NCBI GenBank assembly: GCA_029168955.1
Contig: JAPDOI010000144.1
Location: forward strand, 248,001 to 312,000
DNA: 64,000 nucleotides
Direction: 5' to 3'
Source: Aplectana chamaeleonis
Lineage: Eukaryota; Nematoda; Chromadorea; Rhabditida; Cosmocercidae
The position numbers and the translations under genes are program-made. Positions 11,001 to 24,114 of this stretch are shown here, piece by piece (the first letter of the stretch is position 1; each line of letters starts with the position of its first letter). Under the pieces are notes generated by a model. It was given only the letters and a program-made list of their open reading frames with translations. It made no database searches and was not told the origin of the DNA.

Positions 11001-14000
11001 TTTCTTACCCACGTTTGCAGGTGTTATGCACACAATACGGGAAAGTCGTTCGCGCGAAAATATTCACATCGAAGAAGCAGTCGACGTCGGCCTGTTATGG
11101 ATATGTGACGATGGCGGACACGGCATCGGCCGAGAAAGCAGCAGCTGCTATGCATAAAACGGTTATCAAGGGACGGACGATTTCAGTGGAGAAGGTAGAT
11201 TCAGTGGTCGATTGCAAGCAGAAAGTGTGAATCTGTCACTAAAAATCCTATCCGCTGTGCGACCAGATTGACACACAAATCTCGCATGATTTCGGATGTT
11301 CATCGCATTTGTTGCGTCGACTTTCGCAAGCTGCATAGCTTTCAAAAACACGCACGGAACAATTGAATTTCGCAACTGCTCAGATGATGATGATCTTTAA
11401 TCAAATGTTTTTAGCAGTTCAGTTACTTGTTTAGGCCGATAAGTCGAAGGTTCCGGCCGTGAAACCAGCGGCGACGGTGGCTGCGCCGGCGCCAGGGAAG
11501 AAGGATGCGGCCGAGTCGTCTTCGAAGCGTGATGTCGACAAGAAGGTCAAGGAGGGGGATGCGAAGGCGAAAGTGGTCGTCGAGAAGTCGCAAAAAGGTG
11601 ATGCGAAAACGACTAAAAGTGCAACCACGTCGTCAGCACCTTCCAAGCAGCGTGACGAGGTCCGCGGCGAGTCACGGAAGAGGGACGAAAAGGATCGGCG
11701 ACCAACGACCAGTGCCCGACGCGACAGTGGTACGCGACGCGTTTTCGCGTTTACAAATTGAAATGTACACTTGCTATGCGATTTGAATGTTTTTGTTCTG
11801 GGACGTTGGCTTTAGTAGCAGCAGAATCTATTCAGTCATTCATGGAAAATGAAAGACGCCGAGGAGAGTTAATCGCGAAATGGTGAAGATCAGACAGATC
11901 ATTTCTCAGTGCTCTCGCATTACGGAAAGCACACTAACATACGTATAAGGCGAAATCCCTGCTAAATCAATTCACTTCATGCCGTAACGTACCAATAGGG
12001 CTGCGGCTCGTTAGTTTGTGGACGATCTAGTCTCTTTAAATTAAAAAAATCGATTTTCTACGCGATGGGGGCGTATACTGGATTAGCGTAAGTTGCCACG
12101 TCCGCCACTTATGACGCTTGCAGCTTCTCTAACATAAGCATATACGATGCTGTCATTTCATCTTCATACAACCTGACGATGCTGAAGCTTCGGTGGGCAT
12201 GACACATCTGGCAAACTCATCAGAGTTGAAAACAGTCTGAGCGATGTAAATCGCTCTCAAATCATAGGCCGTCGCTCCTCTGGTGCGTCTTCATGGCGCG
12301 TGTCATGAACTTTTTTATGTGGAAGAAGCGTTTATTCGACAAATACACTCAAAAACGTCCTCGCACCGTCGACATACACTGTCTCGTGTGTCGACAGACT
12401 TTAATCACCACCATGCCTAGGCATGAATTCAACATTGGAAGTGGGAGAGCATCGATATTTGCGGGAAGCTTATTGTCCAAAGGTTCTGGCAAGTCTTCCC
12501 TTCTCAAGCATATCTTCTCCTGAAAGGTCACATGAACCCGAGTAAAACCAGATGAGTTTTGCTGCAAAACGTTGTCCTGTGTGTGCTCGAATGCCTCACC
12601 ATGTGTCGGTGTGGCGAAATTTCTTGCTGAGATTGAAACACAAAGTGAGGATGATCTTATCGCGTCATGGTGGTACAAAGAAGTTTCACCCGGATCTCGT
12701 GCGTATACATAACCGGACATGTCAATGTTTCCTTTTTGGGGCGAAACTGATATCTGAACTGCTTTGACCATTGCACAGACTCGTGAAGAAACAATCCGGT
12801 AAAAGAACATAACGAACTTCCTTGAACTCGAGCTTTAAAGCGGCTGGAAACTATTGCCTGGAAGTGAGTTCTACCTGGAATCGTCTTGATTCATGCTCAT
12901 GATCTGCGATCGCCGATGCCAGTTTGCCTTTGAAATTTCTGTCGGCTCTCTGTCTCGCGTTTCATGATGGGTTTCTGTTGTGGTGGATTAAGTCTGTCAA
13001 AGCAACTTGTCTCCATTTTGCGTTTTCGTCTCCCATCTGTTGCCAACACTGCATATAAATACAAAAATCACACCTTTGATTGACGCGTAACCGTTCGTTG
13101 GGAATGTGTTTCCCGTCGAGTACATGACGATATATTTATAGTGAGCGTGGATCGCACTGATACTTTGCTTTCCGTGTGGTGCGTTGGCGCGAATTTGGTG
13201 CACGTGTGCTATAACATATGGCACCCCGTTTGTGCGAGCCCTCAACAGGGAACGCTAAGTATCAGCCGTTCCGGCTGTAGATTGGAAGAGTACACTCTTC
13301 TGACAAACCGTTGCGTGTGGACTGTATTTACCGTTTTATTTTCTGCGCTCTATATCAAACACGAATTCAAGGTAGGCACTTGGAACCAGCAATAGCTTGA
13401 ACGTCAGTTACTGTGTGCAATCTGTAATGTGAAGGGAGTGCTTATTCTTTGGCTGTCTGGCCGCATACGTAGCGCGAAAATTTTCCTCAGTGTCATCTAT
13501 AATGCATTGGAACACAAAGTAATTTCAAAAATCATATATACGTGTTTCAGAGCGACCGGCGAGAGTGGTTCGCGGAAAACGTGAGCCCGCGAGAAGACCT
13601 ATTGCTCGTGATCCTCGGCGAGATTCCCAAAGAACTATTACGGCTGCTCGTCGTTTCCCGACACGTGGTATCTCCTCCTATTCGCTTCGTGGACGTCTTT
13701 CGCGTCCGGGTGAAAGGGGCAGTTACATCTCATCAGCTCGTCGCCCTGAGGCGTTGAACCAACGTGACCTGTTGTCACTAATGCGTCGCAAGGAAGAGGA
13801 ACATCGTCGTCGTGAAGCGGAAATTGAGAAGGAACGAGCTTTGGAAAGGGAACGGGAGCGTATTCGATTTGAACGGGAACAGCTGGAGAAGGAGCGACTG
13901 CAGCTGCAACTTCAAGCAGCTCTTCAGCAACAGAAAATGGCCGTAGGAGGCTCATCTCGTATGAAGGATAGCTATGCTCCATCAGCTAGCCGGTTTGTGA

Positions 14001-17000
14001 TTTTTTCTAATAGAACAGGGTTGCTGAGAGGATGCGGACTAGATCATTGGTGTTTGAAAATATCATAAAAGAGTTGATGTGGCCTTCAGTACTAGCAGTA
14101 TCCAGTTGTTTATTGATGAATTCGAGGTGCGCTGAAAGGTGACCAAGCTCCACTTCAACAAAATTGGGACATTTGGCAAGATAAAAAAATAACATAAAAC
14201 AGCAGGTTAGAGTTCGCTTCGGGTATAGGATAGATTCAGAGACATATGCGCTTAACGCTTGCAGCTAAATAGAGAAATTAGTAACCGAGTCGTGATGACC
14301 TGTAAAATCCGCATTGTATTTTCGTAGAACATAGTTGATTGGGAGTGCTATACCCGTAGCATCCCCCCTCCCGTCATCACACCAATATTAACTGAGAAAC
14401 TGGAAGTGAAGGCATGGCTCAGTTTTTGAATGCAATATTAACTGAGAAACTGGAAGTGAAGGCATGGCTCAGTTTTTGAATATTCTCCGAAACACCGGTT
14501 CAATTTTTTTAACTGTCAAGGGAACCCCTATAAGTCATAGTAATCATTCCAAATGAAATATACTGTTCTAGAACAGTTTTTGGACGAAAAGTCCAAATAT
14601 GCCCATCGCAGCTGCCTAGCCCCACTCTGAAAGAAGTTATGAGCGTTTTTAAAGCTTCGTGGCAAGGTAAGGGTACCTACCTCCCCCATGGAATTTTTAG
14701 GGTGTTTAAAAATTTTCCGGATTTCGCTGAAAACGTGTGCTGAAACCGATTATAAGGTCCGTTTCCGGATTTTCGTCAAAAAATATTGCGCCTTTTGTCG
14801 GGTACACTAGGTACGAAAATTAGAGAAAAAAAGCCTATTACTGTGCTTATCTGGGCCGAATTCCGGTCCGAAATTGCGTCTCGACACGCTTTGCGGCCGC
14901 ACGCGTTCGAGTCACTCGAGTTTCCAGCGCCAAAGCCGACTAGATGTGGCTTTTTTGCACAGTTTCCTCCAATTTTATTGAGTATCCAGTTTCCAAAACC
15001 CACATAGAGTCAACTGATCGGCGGCTGCGACGCAGGAAACTCTCCCGACCCGGAAGCGCGCGGCCGCAAAGCGTGTCGAGACGCAATTGCGGACCGGAAT
15101 TTGGCCCAGAGAAGCACAGTACATCTTTCAGAGTGGGTCTAGGCAGCTGCGATGGGCATATTCGGAGTTTTCGTCCGAAAATGATTTTAGAAAGGTGCAT
15201 TTCATCTGGAATGGTTACTATGACTAGTGGTTCCCTTGTCAGAGCAGGGTTGTACAGGCCGTTGCGCCAATTTTGGGCAGAACTACGACCCCCCCTGTTG
15301 ATCAATTTTTTTGTGAAGTATTCTGAGATTTTTACGATACCCCCCGAGATAGAAACCTAAGAAAAAAGAAAAAAACGAAGTCTCAGTAGAACTACCTAGC
15401 TCCTCAGTAAGAGAGGTAGTTCTATTTTTATGTGAATTTAACTATCACAGAAAAATTCTATAAAACCTAAAGCAATTTATTGAGGCGAAGAGTGAAATGT
15501 CCTATTTTCTACCCGAATTTCATGACAGCCTCCACTTATAACGTCGGCATCGATCATAATGAGGCTTTGCGTTCACTATTGAAGATTGGCGCGAACTCGG
15601 CGCCAGATGCCATAACATAGGTGCACCGAGTTTGCGCCAACCTCCACTGGGGAGTGCAAAGTCTCATTAGGATCCATACCGATGTTACAACTGTTTTCGT
15701 GCTGCGATCTTACTAACAGAGGGCGATCACTACTACCCTATTTTAGCTTACCATGTAGTTTGAAGGAATCTGCTTCCGCTCTAGAATTTTTACAACCCCC
15801 CTAATTTTCTATTTTTTTAACAAAAATTTTCGGAAAAATTTTCGATCCCTGTTGCGCGGAGTCGTAACCACGCTTGACCTCTGACTCAGAGAACCATGAT
15901 ATGTGTTTTGAATATGTTTTGCCCCTTGCCTCTAACATTCACGCTGGATCTATCCCCAACAAAGACGACCATGTTGAACATTAGTTTGAGAGGACGTGCT
16001 CGATGTGGTATTGACGCTGCGCGTAGTGCTTATGTAGCGTCATTTAGGTACCAGGGCTGGACAGAAGCAATTCAAGAGTTAGGAGAAACTGAATGACTGG
16101 CCCAACTTCGGATAAAATTCCATTTTTTCGCCGCATTTATTTTTCAAACCATACGTAGTTGCCATTTCCATGTTGTATGACAGAAATAGAATTTTGTTCA
16201 GCAAACACGTCGAGCCCAGGTGGTGGTCAAACCGCGGGTCAGTTTCTACATGAGAATTGTTCTCAGGTCATGTCAGATCATAACGATCTCTTGCTCCAGC
16301 TGCGTATTTTTGGACTTTGTTTCGCTACGTTGAGAAAATAACCTTTTCGTAGAGCAAGGTCAGGTCTGGCCTCGGCCAGTTTTGGGGAGAGTAGGTGGGC
16401 CATCAAACTGTCAATGATTCCGCTCCCTGAGCACAGACTCGTAGGTCTTAGCATTATGTTGAATGTTTTGGAAGATACTGTTTTCATAGGAATGAAAGTC
16501 CGCTCCACAGTTGCGGACAACCGCTGTTGCAGCACGCAGCATGGTGATAATCATGGTGGGACGAGCGATAATCGTGCCTGGACCCGGCGGTCCTAGCACG
16601 ATTATCATCGCGCTGCCTACTGCAGCAGCGGCTGTCCGCATTTGCGGAGCGGAATGTCGTTCTGGGAAGGACAGTAGAAGTCTATCATTTATTCGATGAT
16701 GCCTTGAGACAGTCATTCCTAGTCTGCTTACGTCTTGGCACCTTAGGACATGATAGTGCTGGTGCCACGAGTTCCTATTATCCTTTTCCAGAGGTCGCGT
16801 GAGTGGTGAATTCCGGTCACCTCGTTCAACCCGTGATGCCAGACCAGAGAAGATCTCTTCATCGTCACACCGTTCAGCAGGCGACAGTCGCCGAAGTGGT
16901 CCAGAGCGTTCGCGCGATGTTGCCAGAGATGAGAGGTTTGACTGAATCTATGCTCACCGAGAAGTCGGACTTAGTGGTTGATTTGTCCTAATAAAAAAAT

Positions 17001-19477
17001 CGAATTTCAGATCTGCTGCATCTAGACACGATCGTGATCGATCTGAGCACAAACCAGCCGCGTCTAGTAAGTCGTTTTGTTTTTATTTTTTACATCAACT
17101 TCATGAAGTCCAAGGGTAGTCGGGTGGCTTTTAGGTCGCGAACGCAGCCGCCACGATTCCTATGGCTCATCGAGCCGCTCGGCGCGGCCTGCGTCATATG
17201 CGTCCGGAAAAGATTTCGATCGTGGATATGGTTCGTCGCGGTATGTTTCGCTTTTTTGGATTGCCTTGTACCGAACAATTTTTGAACGTTCGAATGTTTC
17301 AGTGGGGCCCATTCATCATATGGTGGTAGTCAGCGAGGAAATACATACTACGGAAATAGCAGAGATGCATACAGTTCGGCTTCATCAAGTGAGTCAGAGT
17401 TTTAGTAGTGCCGAAGTGACCGTCAGCAGTTATGCTTTTCGGGATGCATTTGTCCGTGTGGGATACACGATGTGGCCCAAATTGTGCGTACATTGGTCAT
17501 TTTTGTGTTGGATTTGCGTTGATTCGCGTTCCATGATCCATCGGAGTGGTATCCACTCCATTTCAGAGCGAAATTATGCACTGCGTCACGAAAGTCGTGC
17601 GCTTTTTTCCGTAGGTCAGGATGTCATGATCGTGATCGTAAATGAAAAGCGGCTTGGAGCTGGTTCCCATAATGGGGTCGAAGAAAACTGGGAACATAAT
17701 CAGCAATCAAAATGATAAACTGCCAAGAGAATTATTATTTATGCAAATAGGCGCGATTCCCAGATATTTTTGCAAAGATGAAATTCTTTAAATGAAGGCA
17801 TGTGGGAGCATTCAAGGAACTTTAGTTATAACAGTGAGACATTGCGAAGGTATAGACAGACCAGTTGGTTTCTCGTTCACATTCAGTAATAATACTTCTT
17901 AGGTTAAAATTATCACACTCCCAACTTCTGAGGTGCCTGACCTCAGAACTGAAATCAAACATTCTTCACGACGTCACAAAAAGTGTTTTCAGAGTTCATC
18001 CGATGGCAAATCAATGCTAGAAGTTAGTACAATAACAGAAAGTGCAGCGAGAAAATATATCTATTTTGTTGAAAGGCCTTCAGTTCTGTATAGATATCCT
18101 TCTTCTGAGTTGTGTTAGAATAAAGTATATTACAAAAATGTGTCAGTCTCATAAAGTACTGTTGACACATATTGATTTGGCACATTTTTGGGCTCGCTTA
18201 CTCTTTTGCCCCCCCCCCAGGGGTGCCAACCTCTTGAAGAAAATTGCGGAGAGTTTCGCCCCCATGTTGGAACTGATTAAAACACTAGTAGCAGTCGGAA
18301 TTTTCACTTGGGTGCGGAATTTTTCTTCGACCCCCCATTATGTGTTGTTGTTCCGAAAATCTTGGGAGTTCTCACCCCACAACCGCTAGCGTCATCCTCT
18401 TTTTTTTGAAACGTGAAGTGACTCTTCAGAAAACTTGGCACCTGACCTGAAAATGTTGTTAGGTCTATCAGTACTATCAGAGGGCTTTAGAGGGGTGAGG
18501 TTGGCGGGTGAGGAATATGAAAAGCAATGTAAATTCTGCTCAGATTTTTTTTGTAGCCATTCGGCCCTGCTCGTATAAATTAGTTTGATTGAATTCCTCT
18601 GCGTAGCCTTACTAAGCTCATTTAGTAGTGTTTCATAAGATTCTTCTATTTTGTGAATCAACGTTTGTCTCGCGTTGAACTTCGGGGTCGAAGCGGCAGT
18701 GGTTCCGTGCCTGCTTCACGCGTTTTTTTGACATGGCAAGAAATGTATTTTTGCATCATTTCTTTCAAAGAAAGGATTTTGCCTTTGATCTTCTTACAAT
18801 CAATCCAGTTGACGAGTCGAAATTCTTGATGGCTGCTTGGCGCAGTTCGAAAAAAAAATCGGAATGCTTAGGTTTCTTTCATTTAAACCCTTGAAGTATT
18901 CACATTGATTACGAATAACAGCTTTATGATTAGTCAAAAAGCGTACACCTTTGGAGCGCTTTTTAAGACAGACGGACTTTTTAAGACGCTCAGCTAACCT
19001 GCTAACCAGTTTGCCCAGTTTCTATCCGAATCTAATTGTTTTGCATTTTCTCAGAGCGCCTCCTTCGAGTACTTATCATGAGTGACCCAGCGCGCTTTCC
19101 CATAGTGGCCAACTTAGATTTGTGCATTTCTAAACTTGGACGAAACTAGGCGTTCCGTTTCTCCTACCAAGCAGCTGTCTCAAATGGCGTAATTGATTTG
19201 TGAAAGTGTATTCTCTAGGGCCTGGAGGGTATGGCTCCTCGTCTGCGTGGGAGAGCAATGGTGGATCAGGAATGGGTCATTCGAGCAGTGGATCTGCATG
19301 GAGTGGAAGGGGAGCGACAGGTTAGTCAATCAGCCTTCTCTGATTTTCGTCCATGATAATGAACCGAAAAGGTTTCTTTCAGGAAGTGGAGGCTGGACTA
19401 CGTTTGGAAGTAATGGTGGTGCTCCCACTGGAGGAAGTATGCGTTACGACTATGACAAGTACAGCCAGCGTTTCTAA
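8025..19477 (+). CDS. SAFB-type RNA-binding protein (SAP end, RRM, coiled coil), 5' incomplete
   Basis: Eleven exons with agreeing phases: 8025-8178, 8426-8826, 11021-11194, 11435-11729, 13551-13992, 16792-16935, 17011-17066, 17135-17240, 17303-17388, 19219-19320, 19383-19477 (TAA 19475-19477); 684 codons. Exon 1 opens with ALLAEGHDPAKF, the end of a SAP DNA-binding domain as in SAFB. An acidic Ala/Pro-rich region follows, then an RRM across exons 2-3 (about residues 169-243; RNP2 SIWVRGL, RNP1 near CYGYVTM). Exon 4 is lysine-rich. Exon 5 holds an Arg/Glu coiled coil (about 420-475). The tail is Arg/Ser then Gly/Ser/Tyr-rich, ending YDKYSQRF. This order is that of scaffold attachment factor B/SLTM, nuclear proteins binding matrix-attachment DNA and RNA and acting in transcription and splicing. 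Exon 1 starts in phase 0 at a TTTCAG acceptor, so at least one upstream exon with the SAP start is missing. Introns are full of MITEs. Confidence 0.9.
9334..9637. mobile_element. Palindromic element in SAFB intron 2
   Basis: It begins GGTTGAGCAGGG and ends CCTGCTCAACC. The inner arms are inverted (ACGACCCTCCCCTCC and GAGCCCCCCTCCC with T-rich tracts). It belongs with the copy at 7371-7735. Confidence 0.7.
10069..10468. mobile_element. TTAA-flanked AGGCA element (AAGGTCCGG type)
   Basis: It starts AGGCAAGGTCCGGTCAG and ends with the complement CTGCCCGGACCCTGCCT followed by TTAA at 10469-10472. The left flank is TTGA. It lies in SAFB intron 2. Confidence 0.7.
13143..13290. mobile_element. Short hairpin MITE, tip GATCGCACTGATACTT
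   Basis: Left tip GGATCGCACTGATACTTTGC; the right side carries the complement (AACGCTAAGTATCAG). The tip is the same as that of the large foldback at 58933-59712. It lies in SAFB intron 4. Confidence 0.7.
14383..14481. repeat. Exact 50-bp tandem duplication
   Basis: CAATATTAACTGAGAAACTG starts at 14383 and again at 14433, and the copies agree throughout. It lies in SAFB intron 5. Confidence 0.95.
14517..15238. mobile_element. CAAGGG-family element, copy 1, with a nested insertion
   Basis: About 115-bp inverted ends beginning CAAGGGAACC, with the landmarks GGACGAAAAGTCC and CCCATCGCAGCTGCCTAG. Copies occur at 22256, 44485 and 54890. Its interior is largely replaced by the 280-bp element at 14841-15119. 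Confidence 0.85.
14841..15119. mobile_element. 280-bp TA-flanked MITE, copy 1
   Basis: TIR CTGTGCTTATCTGGGCC, flanked by TA on both sides (14839-14840, 15120-15121). The palindromic arms include GCGTCTCGACACGCTTTGCG. Same family as 34842-35117, 37124-37402 and the half copy at 52087. Confidence 0.9.
15542..15687. mobile_element. Short hairpin MITE in SAFB intron 5
   Basis: The left arm (CGTCGGCATCGATCATAATG) and right arm (CATTAGGATCCATACCGATG) pair. The centre GCCATAACATAG is similar to the centre of the hairpin at 13143-13290, so they are probably one family. Confidence 0.65.
16494..16657. repeat. GC-rich hairpin in SAFB intron 5
   Basis: CCGCTCCACAGTTGCGGACA pairs with TGTCCGCATTTGCG, and GTGATAATCATGG/GATAATCGTGCC sit near the centre. 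Related hairpins lie near 10200-10290 and 50430-50635. Confidence 0.65.
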
Positions 19478-19719
19478 AGCGTGTCTGGATGAACTTGCAT
19501 CTCACAATCGGCCGGTCGTTTCTAAAATACAGTTGTTTATTTGCGTTGTTTTGTTGGTTCGTCTGCTATATAGCGTGTTATTTTGTGTCTGTTGTGCGAA
19601 TGTTCTCATGTTTTTCGTACTTTAATCTCACTATTTTGAGGTAGTTATTGCTGTTGAAGTTTAGAAAATGCAGTAGTTTCTGCCAGTACATACCTGTGTG
19701 TCATGCACTATAGAACTTG

Positions 19720-19725
19720 AATAAA
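19720..19725 (+). promoter_or_regulatory. Polyadenylation signal of the SAFB-like gene
   Basis: AATAAA 243 bases after the TAA, the first canonical hexamer in the right position. Confidence 0.6.
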
Positions 19726-19771
19726 GAAGAAGCAGTGTCAGTGTTTTTGGGTGGATTTCCGAGTTTATATA

Positions 19772-19898
19772 TAAGGCCGGGACCATACTTCGCGTTACCA
19801 ACGACAGCGACACTGCGTAAGAGGCATATCGATTTTCGGTCGATATTTGTGGTAAGCATTACGTCGCGTCGCTCTTTGGAAGTATGTGTCCGGCCTAA
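19772..19898. repeat. Hairpin downstream of the SAFB-like gene
   Basis: TAAGGCCGGGACCATACTTC pairs with GAAGTATGTGTCCGGCCTAA. Confidence 0.6.
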
Positions 19899-20566
19899 GA
19901 ATACCAAACTGAACATGGTATGGGCCACGCGATTACTACAATTTTGGGCGTAGCGTATTGCTGTAGGAAGTTGCCGAAGTGATAAATTTCTGGAAGTTAG
20001 CTCATCCTCTGGATGTTTTTGCAAGCTTTTTCCATTGCTTCTCTGCTGGTTCTAGGCAAACATTGAATTTTTCCAGAGGCGCATCGCGTTCCAGAATAAG
20101 CGGAGCGCATAAAATAGCAATTAGTGTCAATGGTTTGTTAGTGAAGTTCGATGCAGGGAAGTGCATGGCAGGGTCAAGCAATGATGGAAATTCTTCAAAG
20201 TGGGGGGGGGGGGTTCGCCACTAAACTTGGACAGGTAAGGGGTCGCACCGCCGCATTTCTTCGATTTCAACTCAGGTACACCACAGAACGTTCCCCACTC
20301 AACCACTTGTTGTGCAGACTGGTTTGTCAACCGCTGGTGGCCGAAATACTCGTCAAAATTGCCATTGTCCAAATAGCAACAAATGTTTTTGGGGGCCTTC
20401 CAGTGTCATGTACTATGCTCTGACGGGCCGTAACAGCGGTTCGGTAAAATAGAACCAGTAATGAAGCAGAAAAAAGCAAAACCGCTCGTGTAGAAGGAGA
20501 AATTTGAAAATTTCCTTGTTGGAAAAAGTGATGTTAGAAGGCCGTTTTTTTTTTAAAGCGCCATTA

Positions 20567-20959
20567 CAGCCTTGGTTTTCACTTCTAGAAGGCGGCAGTG
20601 CAGCAAAATATGTCGAGCAACCACTGGATGGTTATCGAAGACTACGTTAGCTGGTTTTTTTTTCCGAGATTTCTCAACTCTGTAAAATCGTACGATGGGA
20701 AGACCTCAAAAAAAAATTTAGAAAAAAGCCAGCTTATGTACCCTCGATTAATCGTCGTAATTCACATCATTCGAGGCGCGCGCGACGCCTCAGCCTCCGG
20801 CTGCCCCCCGCCCTCTCACTGCCTCTATCCTCCGCTCCGCACCAGCATGTGTAGGAACCATGTGAATTTCGCCGTTTTATAGTCTGAAGTTGTCGATAAC
20901 CATTCAGTACATGCATATTTCGCTCGGCTGCCGCCTTCTAGAAGTGAAAACCAAGGCTG
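20567..20959. mobile_element. Palindromic element, tip CAGCCTTGGTTTTCAC
   Basis: About 80-bp inverted ends (CAGCCTTGGTTTTCACTTCT and its complement). The interior shares about 135 bp with 6935-7105. No clear target duplication was found. Confidence 0.75.
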
Positions 20960-21289
20960 AAAAGGCCATTTGGAAAAAACAGCTTTTTTTACACTAGTTT
21001 TTCCAGCAGGGAAATTTTTTTTATTTCTTCAATATGCGCGGCTCTAGGTGCCAGCGGCTCAAAAACCGGTCATATGGTGCTGAAACTGGGTGAAAAACCG
21101 TTTGAAGTGATCCTGAGTTGATTACAAGCTAAATTGAGCCGAAGTGAAAGAATCATTTTTGCGCAATTTCTGCAAAAATGGACGTGCGACGAAAAACGGC
21201 CGGTAAGTGGGTCAAAATCTCGTGGGCCAGACAACCCATTGGTCCACTCCGCCCACGTCTTAAAACAGTTGCCCTGAATTAGTGGTTAG

Positions 21290-21563
21290 ATGAGCGATGG
21301 TTTCCGATCAAAAGCCCCGTTCTTCCCTTCATTCTGAACTTCTCTATTTACCCAGGTCACCTCGCACACATTGGCCGCAAAAAACGGGAGATACAATCCT
21401 CGGACAACTCGTCCACAATGCTTCCCTTGCTAAAATTCGAGGGGCCATAACTCCGTTTTTAGGGGGTCTTGTACGATTCCACGGACATCACTGAAATCAG
21501 CATGAGAACGTTCTCAAGATAGGCGGGAAAACAGAAAAACGACTTTTATCGTGAACACTGCCT
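21290..21563. mobile_element. Truncated TTAA/AGGCAGTG element
   Basis: It carries the block from GAGCGATGGTTTCCGATC to TTTTATCGTGAACACTGCCT, followed by TTAA (21564-21567). The same block ends the full copies at 38859, 62236 and 62788. The other end is missing. Confidence 0.75.
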
Positions 21564-22255
21564 TTAAGATCGAAGTACAATGATTTCTATAGATTCGTTT
21601 GAATCTCCAGCTATCGCAAGCTGTCACTTTCCAGATACGGTGAATTTTTTCGAAAACCCTATATTTCAAATAGTAGTTGGGCGTTTGTTGGATAAAGACA
21701 ATATTGTTACATAACATTCTTTTTTGCTAATTTTTTTTCGCACTAACTATAGGGTCGAAACCTTCACAAATATCACTGAACTGATTAAAGAAATTAAAAA
21801 ATAAAGAAGTCGAATAATCATAATCAGCAAAAAATCATATGTAAGGAAGAAGAAAGTGGGCGGGACAGAAAAGCGGAATCAGCGCGGCCATGGTGGAGGG
21901 GGGGTCGCCACTTTCGGCATCGCTGAAGGGGGGATCGCAACCATGATCGCACTTTTTCCAACGGGTTACTTGACCCTGGTGCATGAACTGCCGTGCATCA
22001 GGCGCATAAACAATGGAGGTTTGCAGTTGAGTCAAGAAGACATTCTCTTATGTTCTGTGCATCGCAGGTGACACTATTCCGAAATTTGGGCTCTGAAGAG
22101 TTGCTAGTTTTGACCATTGTTCGCGTATTTGATTAGTGATTCAGTTCGTGGTGGGGAATATTTAGTTTGAATTATACTGCTTGGCTCCTTCCGTTTTCAT
22201 ACAACTGGGGAAGTAGTCTAGAAGGGAAACCCGCAAAAGAAAATTTTAGGGCTAA

Positions 22256-23341
22256 CAAGGAAATCACTGATAGCCAAAGTGGCCGTTCCAAGTGAGATGT
22301 ACCGTTTCGGGACACTTTCCGCATGAACGTTGAACGCCAAACCCACTGGTAGACAATTTTGAGGGCCAAGCTCGACCTTTGTCGGTGGCTGGGATGCTGC
22401 GATAGATTTAGCGTATTTTTTTTCTTGGGTTTAATTGGAGCCCCTAGTACGAGTACAAGGTCCGTTTATGGTTTCTTGATAGGTTACCCAAGGTTACGAC
22501 GCGATGAAACGGTCAAAGTCTCAGAAATGTCTACTCTGCAGGGGTCATTGGGGGATCATCTTGAATATGACATTGACTGGTTAGATTTCTGAGACATTAG
22601 GGTAAGTTTTGCCAGCTAAATTACATCTCCCTTACCGTAATCTTCAATAAACGTGAATATCAGCGAAATAATTCCGGACTCGTGTTCAGCACCCTAAATT
22701 ACCCTTACGTATAGGTTGTTAGTGATATCCGAATTTTTTTTCGGAACATCTAAAACTATTGCCTGATGTCCCCATACAATACCCACCATCGAACTTCGAA
22801 AAAAAAGGGTTTTTTTGCACAACTCCGTCATAACTGTGAAATTTGGGACTCCGGAGGTAAGAAAGATATTGCTAGAATCGTCGCATCAAGATCTACGAGC
22901 TGGTGTTAAAATTTCATTGATATCTTAAACTATGCCGTAATTATAGGTATCTTGCTCTTTCCATAACACGTTTTGACTCGTCAGGACGCTCGAGCGGCAC
23001 TTTCATTTTTTTATGAGCAACAGACCTATAATTTAGGTATAGTTTGAGATATCAATGAAATTTTAACACCACATTGTAGATCTTGATGAGACGATTCCAC
23101 CAATATCTTTCTCACTTCCGAAAACCCTAATCTGACAGAGTTAATCCAGAGGGGCGAAAAAAAGGCGTTTTTTTTTCGCTGATTTTCCAAGTTCGAGAGT
23201 GGGTATTGTAATTACCCTGAAACTTTGAGAAAAGCCTATGACCTGTTTCAGAATGATTTTAGTCAGCTGCGGAAGATTAATTCGGGTTAGAAAACTGCAT
23301 TTCATTTGGAATGGCCACTTATACCTAAAGGAATTCCCCTG
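22256..23341. mobile_element. CAAGGG-family element, diverged copy
   Basis: The left end reads CAAGGAAATCACTGATAG and the right end CACTTATACCTAAAGGAATT then CCCCTG. The interior shares phrases with the copy at 54890 (GTTCAGCACCCTAAATTACC). The palindrome 22821-23142 is inserted in its right half. Confidence 0.7.
22821..23142. mobile_element. Palindrome nested in the CAAGGG element
   Basis: The left arm (GATATTGCTAGAATCG, TTAAAATTTCATTGATATC) is mirrored by the right arm (GATATCAATGAAATTTTAA, CGATTCCACCAATATC). Confidence 0.7.
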
Positions 23342-23484
23342 TAGGCGATACTGTTTGGGGGGATGGATGTGGCATCTGTCAATGCGGTTGGTTCTGTGCC
23401 TACTTGGATAGCTTACAAACACATTGTTCACCATGAAAACGTCTTCGAGTTACTGCAGGTCGAAAGATCTGGGGCATGTCGAGT

Positions 23485-23634
23485 AAATGGTCAGGTGGGC
23501 TGATCACAGGCAAGCCTTGGGCCGTATAGGTCTATTTATGGCTCGTTTTTGGCCATTTTTCCGACGTTGGTGTTGCAATGGGCTCCGTGCCTATCGATTT
23601 CCTTTGGAAACTCAGGACTTTTTATCGTGAACAC
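23485..23634. repeat. Half of an F-related TTAA element
   Basis: It matches 32486-32600 (GGCTCGTTTTTGGCC, then TTTTATCGTGAACACTGCC). Only one terminus is present. Confidence 0.55.
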
Positions 23635-24114
23635 TGCCTACGAGGGTCAAATTAAAAATTCGAAAGTCGAAATCACACAGTTGTCTGCGTTTTTTTTGTG
23701 TCCAAAGGACGTTCTGTGAAATGAATGGGGTAAGTGGCAATTCTCATTTCATTTGTCAACAATGCGTGACGGGGAAGCACTTTGGAGCTCCTTGAGGTCT
23801 TAATGCGTGGCTCGCAATGCTTCCGCTATAAAAAATCTCGCCGAAGTGTTGCCGTTTTGGGTGAGAAAAGATCCCGAGGGGAGCGCCCTAAACCGCACAT
23901 ACCCTTTGTAGGCATAGGATCTATCTGAGTGCGTTTCCAGGGATATTTCAAAGATTTTCCAAACGGGCTGAATTCATCGGAAGGGAGCTTTAACTTTATG
24001 AATGTGTTTTTTTTTAATACTTGAAAACAGTGACCATGACAATATTGTCGCGAAAATGGATAGGAATTCTTTATGTATCCGAGTTGGCGCTCTGAGAAAA
24101 CGGAAGTTGCAGTA
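23635..24114. other. No gene recognised
   Basis: Unique-looking sequence before the giant palindrome. The open frame on the minus strand here shows no family features. Confidence 0.35.

Noticed and set aside
12349..12810. 153-codon open minus frame in SAFB intron 4
   Set aside because: No domain, no splice context, and several other frames are open in the same place.
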